Of a stretch of DNA of 22,282 nt, positions 14,237 to 20,286 are shown one piece after another. Source of the DNA: DATAMF01 sp964472565 (GTDB taxonomy: Bacteria; Chloroflexota; Anaerolineae; Aggregatilineales; Aggregatilineaceae); assembly GCA_964472565.1 (NCBI GenBank), contig CAYYNB010000094.1, positions 1 through 22,282 of the forward strand, in the 5' to 3' direction. Position 1 is the first letter of the stretch, and every line of letters begins with the position of its first letter. The position numbers and the translations under genes are program-made. The notes under the pieces are model-generated. The model ran no database searches and had not been told where the DNA came from. It worked only from the letters and a program-made list of their open reading frames with translations.

Positions 14237-15325
14237 ATGTTTAAACGTTTTGTTCATATTCTGGTCCTGGTAGCTCTGCTGGCGCTCCCCGCTGCCGTTA
14301 GTGCCCAGGATGATGATGACCCCAAACTCACCGAAACCTATGCCTTTCCCAGCGGCGTATCCTTCAGCTATCCCGAAACCTGGGCCATCGATGAAGACAC
14401 GGTCAGCGATTTTATGGTGATGTTGACCTCCCAGGAGGTCTTAGCCGGCTTTCTCCAGGTCTACGATCTGCCCGCGCTCTATGGCGAGATGGAACTGAGT
14501 CAGGACTTCCTCGAGGAAACCTATGTCAGCAGCCTCGCGGATACTATGGGCTTTGACCCTGCCGAAGCCGCCTTTGAAACCGTCGAAGTCAATGAGCGCG
14601 AACTCTCGGTTTTGGACTTTGAAGGCAAACAGAACAACATGGCTTCAGCGGGTTATCTCGTTACGATTCCCTACACGGACGGCGGTTACGGCCTGATTGT
14701 GACCTATGCCGTTGGTGGCACGCCGGAGAATTACGAAGCGGAAGTTCTCGCCATTGCCGCCTCGCTGGATGTTGATCCCGACGCCGCTGCCGCGTCCACA
14801 TCCGGCCACGCGACCGAAGAACCCGAAGCCGAAGGCACCGCTGAACCCGTCGATATTGAAGGCGTCGAACTCACCGAAACCTATGCCTTTCCCAGCGGCG
14901 TGACCTTCAGCTACCCCGAAACCTGGACCCTGGATGAAGGCACCGTCAGCGATTTTATGGTGATGTTGACTTCAACCGAAGCTTTGGCTGGGTTCCTCCA
15001 GGTTTACGATCTGCCCGCGCTCTACGGCGAGATGGAACTGGGTCTGGACTTCATCCAGGAAACCTATGCGGGCACTATCGCCGACACCTTTGGCTTCGAC
15101 TTTGACGCCGCCGACTTCAAAACCATGGAAGTCGCCGGGCGTGAACTGTCTGTTCTGGCCTTCGAAGGCGAACAGAACGACATGGCCACAGCGGGTTATC
15201 TCGTGATCATCCCCTACGCCGATGGTGGTTTCGGCCAGATCGTTACCTATGTTGTGGGCGATGTGCCTGAGGATTACGAACAGCATGTTCTCGCCATTGC
15301 CGCCTCAATGGATGTGGCTGAATAA
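14237..15325 (+). CDS. Secreted protein with two near-identical domains
   Basis: The protein has 362 residues. It begins with a clear signal peptide (KRF, then a hydrophobic stretch, with likely cleavage after AVSA before QDDDD). Two domains of about 149 residues follow, each starting LTETYAFPSG and containing FSYPETW, DFMVMLTS, GFLQVYDLPALYGEMEL and AGYLV(T/I)IPY. An acidic, Ala/Glu-rich linker (about 180-210) joins them. The repeated FSYPETW start recalls PsbP- or DcrB-like secreted domains, but I am not sure of the family. The start at 14237 is 5 bases from GGAGG; the ATG at 14234 is too close. It is probably an extracytoplasmic binding protein of unknown ligand. Nothing ties it to the preceding signalling genes, and a terminator follows. 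Confidence 0.85.
   Translation: MFKRFVHILVLVALLALPAAVSAQDDDDPKLTETYAFPSGVSFSYPETWAIDEDTVSDFMVMLTSQEVLAGFLQVYDLPALYGEMELSQDFLEETYVSSLADTMGFDPAEAAFETVEVNERELSVLDFEGKQNNMASAGYLVTIPYTDGGYGLIVTYAVGGTPENYEAEVLAIAASLDVDPDAAAASTSGHATEEPEAEGTAEPVDIEGVELTETYAFPSGVTFSYPETWTLDEGTVSDFMVMLTSTEALAGFLQVYDLPALYGEMELGLDFIQETYAGTIADTFGFDFDAADFKTMEVAGRELSVLAFEGEQNDMATAGYLVIIPYADGGFGQIVTYVVGDVPEDYEQHVLAIAASMDVAE
14327..15316 (+). repeat. Internal domain duplication
   Basis: The segment beginning at 14327 recurs from 14870, 543 bases (181 codons) later. Long stretches of nucleotides are identical, including synonymous positions at the start of each domain and around GACCTCCCAG/GACTTCAACC. This points to a fairly recent in-frame duplication or to gene conversion. 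Confidence 0.85.
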
Positions 15326-15336
15326 TCTGTACCAAA

Positions 15337-15375
15337 ATGCCTCACTCCATTTTTGGAGTGAGGCATCCCTTTTCG
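15337..15375 (+). terminator. Intrinsic terminator of the secreted-protein gene
   Basis: ATGCCTCACTCCA (15337-15349) and TGGAGTGAGGCAT (15354-15366) form a perfect 13-bp stem with a TTTT loop, followed by CCCTTTTC. It lies 11 bases after the stop codon. Confidence 0.85.
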
Positions 15376-15399
15376 TAGGGGTAGGGCTTGCCCTAGCCC
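15376..15399. repeat. GTAGGGG-type imperfect palindrome
   Basis: GTAGGGGTAGGGC is followed by TTGCCCTAGCCC, giving a nearly perfect inverted repeat. It resembles the GTAGGGG-headed element at 14099. It overlaps the stop codon (15393-15395) of the convergent methyltransferase gene, so that gene's last codons come from the repeat. Confidence 0.5.
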
Positions 15400-16142
15400 A
15401 TCTTCCGGCACACGAAGATCATAATCCCATCGTCCGCCGCCAATGGACGCTCGTCAAAATCCCCATAGCGTCCCACAACCTCCAACCCGTTGTAGTGTAA
15501 CAGCGCGTCGAGTTCCTGCGGGAAGAAAAAACGCTGTTGCAGCGGTGCATACCGCACTTCCGCTTCTCCCGCCGCGTTGATCCACCGCCGGATTGCCGTC
15601 TCCGTTTTGATCTGCCGCAGCGGGTCGTATTCGTCCGTGCCGCTGACCACCACATCCTGCCCGGCGTGATTCGTATACCGGAACCATTCCTGCTCCGCCG
15701 AGTTTTCCAGGCTGTCCATGCTGGGGAAAAACACGTTGAACACAAACCGCCCATCCGCCGTCAGGTGGTCCCGCACATTCCGCAGTACCGCTTCCTGATC
15801 GGCCCGTTCCAAAAAATGTTGGAAGCACCCTATCGTAAAGATCAGCTTGAACTGTCGCCCAAGCTGAAAATTGCGTGCATCCGCCTCGATCCACTCAATC
15901 GCCAGCCCCTTCGCCTTGCTGCGTGCCCGCTCCAACATCTCCGGCACCACATCCAGCCCGGCGATCGCCAATCCCTGTTCGGCCAGCGGGATCGTCAGCC
16001 GCCCGGTTCCGCATCCAATTTCGAGCAATGGCCCGCCCAGTTGTTCCGCCAGCCGCGCCAGGTAGGGGCCATCCGGTTCAAACGCAAAATTTTCGTCATC
16101 ATAGATAGCCGGATCGGAGTATTCGCTTAGATTGAAATTCAT
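15393..16142 (-). CDS. Class I SAM-dependent methyltransferase
   Basis: The protein has 249 residues with the Rossmann-type SAM-binding core. Motif I is LLEIGCGTGRLTIPLA (from about 39), followed by the acidic end of strand 2 in AGLDVVPEML (Asp64) and a WIEADARNF segment. A FTIGCFQHFLERADQE segment matches the usual post-core motif. The C-terminal half (FNVFFPSMDSLEN, then RYTNHAGQDVVVSG) is typical of small-molecule methyltransferases of unknown substrate. The start at 16142 has AGAGGAA just upstream and fits the usual length. A 32-codon ORF with a stronger ribosome site overlaps its 5' end by 44 bases. Its neighbours suggest no pathway. Confidence 0.9.
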   Translation of the reverse strand: MNFNLSEYSDPAIYDDENFAFEPDGPYLARLAEQLGGPLLEIGCGTGRLTIPLAEQGLAIAGLDVVPEMLERARSKAKGLAIEWIEADARNFQLGRQFKLIFTIGCFQHFLERADQEAVLRNVRDHLTADGRFVFNVFFPSMDSLENSAEQEWFRYTNHAGQDVVVSGTDEYDPLRQIKTETAIRRWINAAGEAEVRYAPLQQRFFFPQELDALLHYNGLEVVGRYGDFDERPLAADDGIMIFVCRKMG

Positions 16143-16197
16143 GGTTTCCTCTCATATTCATCATCGGACGCAATGGGGAATAACCGTTTTCGTTCAT
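16099..16197 (-). CDS. Possible short leader ORF overlapping the methyltransferase start
   Basis: This ORF encodes 32 residues beginning MNENGYSPLRPMMNMRGN. It has the best ribosome site in the area: AAGGAGG on the minus strand (complement of 16203-16209), with a 5-base spacing. It reads in another frame over the methyltransferase start and ends 44 bases inside that gene, so it may couple or limit translation of the methyltransferase. The composition does not look strongly protein-like and no family is recognised, so it could also be a chance ORF on a shared leader. Confidence 0.35.
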   Translation of the reverse strand: MNENGYSPLRPMMNMRGNHEFQSKRILRSGYL

Positions 16198-16202
16198 AGC
16201 GA

Positions 16203-16246
16203 CCTCCTTCATAGCGCAAAGACAACGTACTGCGCTGTTAAATATA
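16203..16246 (-). promoter_or_regulatory. Leader and weak promoter of the methyltransferase gene
   Basis: On the minus strand, TATATT (complement of 16241-16246) could be a -10 box; no convincing -35 is seen. Between it and the strong ribosome site lies an inverted repeat (AGCGCA at 16213-16218 with TGCGCT at 16231-16236) that could fold in the leader RNA. Confidence 0.3.
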
Positions 16247-16332
16247 GCGAATATCAAGCAGGCAAGCGAACGAATCGCCCCGCGCTTTATGCCCGCCATT
16301 GGTAGGGGCGGGGCAAGGAAGCCGGGAGGATA

Positions 16333-16394
16333 GGGGTAATACCCCCACTATTCACCATCGAAGTTAACCATTCAAGTTAACCATCCGATGGTGA
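16333..16394. promoter_or_regulatory. Cluster of dyads and tandem 13-bp repeats in a gene-free stretch
   Basis: GGGGTA-A-TACCCC (16333-16345) is a palindrome with one central base. TCACCATCG (16352-16360) and CGATGGTGA (16386-16394) form a 9-bp inverted repeat. Between its arms, the unit AAGTTAACCAT(T/C)C occurs twice in tandem (16361-16373 and 16374-16386), each with a GTTAAC core. Either DNA-binding sites or a structured RNA would fit. No gene start is close on the plus strand, and the methyltransferase leader begins about 90 bases away on the minus strand. Left of this, 16250-16332 holds only a lone GTAGGGGCGGGGCA arm (near 16302), and 16395-16511 shows only a GGGGGG-rich piece related to the dispersed repeat. 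Confidence 0.5.
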
Positions 16395-16511
16395 TGACAA
16401 TTCCGAACATCTGTGCTATCCTGTTTGTATCGCCCAACATCGCCCTTTACCAACCTTTGTAGAACTTCCCAGGTTCAAAACGCCAAAAGCGGGGGGACGG
16501 GGGAGATCATC

Positions 16512-16605
16512 CAGAAGATCAACAAATCTTCCCGTGTCGCGTCGTCAAAAGCGGTTTCGCGTCGTGAGTTTTCCCTCAAACACCGTCAAAGGGGGGGCGG
16601 GGATC
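16512..16605. repeat. Dispersed non-coding repeat, copy B
   Basis: This aligns with 1-95 over its whole length. The doubled motif is TCGCGTCGT here and TCGCGACGCC in copy A. Both halves have changed together within each copy, so it may be kept matched by selection or conversion. The CCCT...AGGG hairpin and the G-rich end are kept. A partial relative of the G-rich end (CAAAAGCGGGGGGACGGGGG) also lies just upstream near 16485-16505. Like copy A, it is downstream of a minus-strand histidine kinase. A small ATGGCG/CGCCAT hairpin follows at 16606-16632. Confidence 0.75.
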
Positions 16606-16647
16606 ATGGCGCATCCCCTTCGAATTCGCCATGTTGTAACCCAAATA

Positions 16648-16734
16648 TTAATATATAATAACTAGCCGCTTACAACTCGTTCTATCTCCTCGATCTGATA
16701 GAACACGGGTTTTCCGGCCTGGCGCGTCTGTCAT
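16648..16734 (-). pseudogene. Probable truncated response-regulator start
   Basis: A 28-codon ORF starts 45 bases after the kinase stop codon. It has AGGAG (complement of 16743-16747) spaced 8 bases from its ATG. It begins MTDAPGRKTRVL. A short polar lead followed by K-T-R-V-L is how many NarL-type response regulators begin, just before the acidic pair of the receiver domain. After this point the sequence changes to SDRGDRTS and ends in AT-rich DNA. NarL-type kinases are usually followed by exactly such a gene, so I infer a lost partner. The short match makes this uncertain; a chance ORF is the alternative. A GTTCTATC/GATAGAAC hairpin (16679-16704) marks the point where similarity ends. Confidence 0.35.
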
Positions 16735-16743
16735 GGTCAACGC

Positions 16744-16773
16744 TCCTGTACATGAATGGGAATCAGTACAGGA
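16744..16773. other. Hairpin after the kinase gene covering the next ribosome site
   Basis: TCCTGTAC (16744-16751) and GTACAGGA (16766-16773) form a perfect 8-bp stem with a 14-base loop. On the minus strand the arm nearest the downstream ORF contains its AGGA ribosome site, so folding would hide it. There is no T-run to suggest termination. Confidence 0.45.
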
Positions 16774-16779
16774 TATAAG

Positions 16780-19700
16780 CTACTTGTCCTCAACCGGCCA
16801 ATCGACCTGAATTTGTGTGCCCTCCCCCAGTTGCGAATGAATCGTCAACCCGGCTCCAACCGCTTCCGCCCGCTCCTGCATAATCTTCAGTCCCAGGCTG
16901 GTCGCTTCGACATCGCCGCTCTCAAAACCGCTGCCGTTATCGGTCAGAATCAGGGCAATTCCACCCCCATTCCGGCGCAGCACCAGTGTCGCCTGGGTTG
17001 CCCGCGAATGTTTGACGATATTATTCAGCGCTTCCTGCGTGATGCGGTAAAACGCAATTTTGAGGTTGTTCGGCAGGCTGATCGTTTCATCGATCTCCGT
17101 CTCAATCCGGATATTTTTACGCCCCTGCGCCGCTGCAACGAGTTGGGTGATCAGTGCGGCCAAAGGCGCATCCGCAAGATGAGCCGGACGCAGTTCAAGC
17201 AGCAGGGTGCGCATTTCAGCCTGTGCGCCACATGTCACCTGATGCAGTTGCTGAAGCCGTGCCAGCACCTTTTCCGGGCTGCGTGCCCACAGGCGCGGCA
17301 GCGCTTCCGCGATCACCCGTGCAGAGAATAACTGCTGGCTGACCGCATCATGCAGTTCGCGCGAAAGCCGTTCACGCTCCTGGAAGGCGGCTAATTCCTG
17401 CGCCTGCTGGTAAGCCTGCGCGTTTTTGAGGGCAATCGCCGCTTGTTCGGCAAAAGCCAGCAGCCGGTCCGCGTGTTTCTGCCCAAAATAGTTCAGTTCG
17501 TCGCTAAACAGCCCGATAAAGCCGATCACAGCGCCCAGTGACACAATCGGCACACCGAGATACGAATTCCAGTTTTTGAGAATCGGAACGCCATACGGAT
17601 CCGCGGTGAGGTTCGGGATGATGATCGGCAGCCGGGTGTTAACCATCTGCCTGAAATGCGGCGTCTCGCTCACCGGCAGGCGCAGCGACATCAGCCGCAG
17701 TTTTTCGTGTTCGCCATACCCTCGGCAGTCCACAATCCGCGCCATATGATCTTCGATGAGGGTAATCGCAGCCGCTTTATGCGGCACCACAGGTCCCAGA
17801 TTGATCAGAATGCGCTTCAACACTTCGGGCAGTTCGAGCGTACTGTTCAGCGCATTGGCCACATCGCGCAGCGCTTCGGCCAGAAGCCGCTGCTCACGTT
17901 CGGCGGCTTCGGCGCGTTTGCGCCCGGTAATCACCTGGAAGTAGATCGACAACCCGTGTTTCTGCGGATACACGCGCACATGATACCAGTTTTCAAAAGG
18001 CGGAACGGTGTAACGCCCTTCGAACGAAAGAAACTGCCGTTCGCGGAAGGCCTCGGCATATTTTCGCTCAAAGATCGAACCGCGCGCCGCCGGGAAAATA
18101 TCAAACAGGTTCCGGCCCAAAGCCTGCTCGCCCGGCAAATTTAAGATCTGTTCGGCTGCCGGATTAAAATAGGTAATCTGCCAGTTTTCATCGAGCACCA
18201 TCAGGCCGTCGCTGATGCTGCTCAGAATGGTGCTCACTTCCTCTTTGGCGCGCGCCAGGTCCTGCGCCGCCAGCTTATGATCATGAATATCCGTCGCCGT
18301 GCCATACCACCGCAGAATCCGCCCCCTGGCATCCCGAACCGGAATGCCCCGGCTCAGATACCACCGCAAGCTGCCATCGGCGCGATAAACCCGGTGTTCG
18401 ATCTGGTAAATGTCGCCCGTCTCAACCGAATGTGCCCAGGCCTCAATCGTGGCCTGCTGATCGTCGGGATGCAAAACCGGCGACCATTCATAAATTCCTT
18501 CGTCGTCGGATGCAATGCCGCTGAATTCCTCGCGGCGCTGGTTGTAATAATCCACTGCGCCATCCGGCTTAGCGGTCCAGACCAACTGCGGCATCGAGTC
18601 GGCCAACTGGCGAAAGCGTTCTTCACTTTCGCGGCGGGCCTGTTCGGCCTGTTTGCGGTCCGAGATATTCAGCGCCAGCGCGAGAATTTTGTCTTTTTCG
18701 TCGGGCAGCAGCACATCCATCAGCAAAACCCACACGCGCGTGCCGTCTTTGCGATAGTATTCTTTTTCATAAGGATCGCAGACGCCCCGTTCGGTCAGTT
18801 CGGTCATGGCGCGTTGGTCTGCCGCTCGATGTTCAAACGGCGTTGAATTATTCCAGTTGATCCGGCCCGCCTCGAATTCGCTGCGGGAATAACCCAACAT
18901 ATCGAGGAAATAATCGTTTGCTTCGAGAATCCGGCCTGCCATATCCGCCACCAGCACGCCGATCACACGCGTATCGACAAACCGCTGCAAGCGTGTATTC
19001 GCCGCCCGGAGTTCGCGCTGGGTACGCGTATGTTCGGTGATGTCGGTAATCGCGACGACAGCACCTGTAATTTGCCCCTCGCGGTCACGCAGCGGTGCCG
19101 CATGCGCCAGAATGGTCGCCGGCACGCCGTCAAAACGTTCAATATTGACTACATCACCGGCGCAGATTTCGCCCTTCGTCAGGGCGCGCATCAGTGCCCA
19201 TTCCTGGGGCTGGACAGGCTGCCCGGTGTCGGGCCACCAGCCTTTATAGGAAGCGCAGTCATCCATGTTCTCCAACGCCGAGGTTCCGCCCCAGATGCGG
19301 CGGGCATTGGCGTTGGTTTCGACCACACAACCGCACGCATCGGCAATAAAAACGCCGACGGGTAGCGCATCCAGAATAGTACGCAAACGTTCCTGTTCCT
19401 GCTTCGCTTCAAGCTGGGCCTGCATCAGATTAGCTTCGGCCTGACGGCGGTCGGTGATGTCGTTGCCCGACAGCACCAGATGCGTGTCATCCAGGCGAAA
19501 AGCGACCACCAGAAAAGCGCGTTTGAGGCTGGGAAACGAAAATTCAAACTGCTGGCGCAGGCCAGACACCATCACCTGACGGGAGATGACCAGCAGCCGT
19601 TGGGCGTCTTCAGAGGCTAACAGATCGCCCAAACGCTGACCGATCCATTCGGCTTTGGACCGGCCAACGACTTCCACCGCGCTCACATTCAGATCTTCAA

Positions 19701-20187
19701 ACACCCAATCGACGATTTGGCTTTGCGCATCGCAGACCATTTTAAAAATGAGAGCCGCCGACGCCAGATTTTCGAAAAGAAGGCGGTATTTTTCCTCGCG
19801 TTCGCGCAGCGCGATTTCGGCCTGTTTACGTTCGGTCATATCGCGGTCGATGGTAACGGTACCGCAGAGCTGGCCGGTAGGTTCTTCCAGCAGCCGCACG
19901 GAAGCATGGACATAAACGCGGCTGCCATCTTTTTTCTGGCGGATAGCCTCACCGCTCCATTGACCATGCGCCATCAGATAGTCAATGATTTTGTCGCGTG
20001 TTTGATCGGGATAGATGGGCTTCAGGACATCATAGGCAAGCTGACCTAAGACTTCATCAGCCGTCCAACCATAGATTTCTTCGGCAGCCCGATTCCAGCC
20101 GTTGATACGAAAATCAAAATCGGTGGTAATAATCGCATCGGATACGTGGTCGAGCAGTGTCGCTTGATTCTGGAGCGGTGTGAACAT
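16780..20187 (-). CDS. Six-PAS/GAF NarL-type sensor histidine kinase
   Basis: The protein has 1135 residues and no membrane segment. Six PAS-like domains are seen (about 5-120, 135-255, 275-395, 405-525, 530-650, 660-775), many closed by a PAC-type DITxRKQAE end. One GAF domain follows (about 780-930), then a HisKA_3 domain with the H-box RELHDAVSQQLFSA (His946), and an HATPase domain with ITQEALNNIVKHS, LTDNGSGF and SLGLKIMQERAEAVGA. This C-terminus is that of NarX/DegS-type kinases, which phosphorylate LuxR-type response regulators. I chose ATG at 20187; the frame stays open to a TTG at 20223, but that start has no ribosome site and domain homology begins after the ATG. PAS and GAF suggest sensing of redox, light or small ligands inside the cell; no cofactor site can be named. 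Its expected response regulator is missing or reduced to a remnant. Confidence 0.93.
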   Translation of the reverse strand: MFTPLQNQATLLDHVSDAIITTDFDFRINGWNRAAEEIYGWTADEVLGQLAYDVLKPIYPDQTRDKIIDYLMAHGQWSGEAIRQKKDGSRVYVHASVRLLEEPTGQLCGTVTIDRDMTERKQAEIALREREEKYRLLFENLASAALIFKMVCDAQSQIVDWVFEDLNVSAVEVVGRSKAEWIGQRLGDLLASEDAQRLLVISRQVMVSGLRQQFEFSFPSLKRAFLVVAFRLDDTHLVLSGNDITDRRQAEANLMQAQLEAKQEQERLRTILDALPVGVFIADACGCVVETNANARRIWGGTSALENMDDCASYKGWWPDTGQPVQPQEWALMRALTKGEICAGDVVNIERFDGVPATILAHAAPLRDREGQITGAVVAITDITEHTRTQRELRAANTRLQRFVDTRVIGVLVADMAGRILEANDYFLDMLGYSRSEFEAGRINWNNSTPFEHRAADQRAMTELTERGVCDPYEKEYYRKDGTRVWVLLMDVLLPDEKDKILALALNISDRKQAEQARRESEERFRQLADSMPQLVWTAKPDGAVDYYNQRREEFSGIASDDEGIYEWSPVLHPDDQQATIEAWAHSVETGDIYQIEHRVYRADGSLRWYLSRGIPVRDARGRILRWYGTATDIHDHKLAAQDLARAKEEVSTILSSISDGLMVLDENWQITYFNPAAEQILNLPGEQALGRNLFDIFPAARGSIFERKYAEAFRERQFLSFEGRYTVPPFENWYHVRVYPQKHGLSIYFQVITGRKRAEAAEREQRLLAEALRDVANALNSTLELPEVLKRILINLGPVVPHKAAAITLIEDHMARIVDCRGYGEHEKLRLMSLRLPVSETPHFRQMVNTRLPIIIPNLTADPYGVPILKNWNSYLGVPIVSLGAVIGFIGLFSDELNYFGQKHADRLLAFAEQAAIALKNAQAYQQAQELAAFQERERLSRELHDAVSQQLFSARVIAEALPRLWARSPEKVLARLQQLHQVTCGAQAEMRTLLLELRPAHLADAPLAALITQLVAAAQGRKNIRIETEIDETISLPNNLKIAFYRITQEALNNIVKHSRATQATLVLRRNGGGIALILTDNGSGFESGDVEATSLGLKIMQERAEAVGAGLTIHSQLGEGTQIQVDWPVEDK

Positions 20188-20223
20188 GGTAGTGTCTTTT
20201 CCAACCCCGGAGACGTTAAACAA

Positions 20224-20229
20224 ATTATA
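20224..20229 (-). promoter_or_regulatory. Candidate -10 box of the PAS kinase
   Basis: The minus strand reads TATAAT 37 bases before the chosen ATG. The hexamer at the -35 distance is CTTTTT, so the promoter may be weak or activated. In the same gap, on the plus strand, TATAAA (20258-20263) could serve the divergent ABC exporter gene. Confidence 0.4.
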
Positions 20230-20286
20230 AACTACAATAGAGAATTAAAAAGGGACTTATAAAAGTTTTTCAGTTAAGGGGCACGG

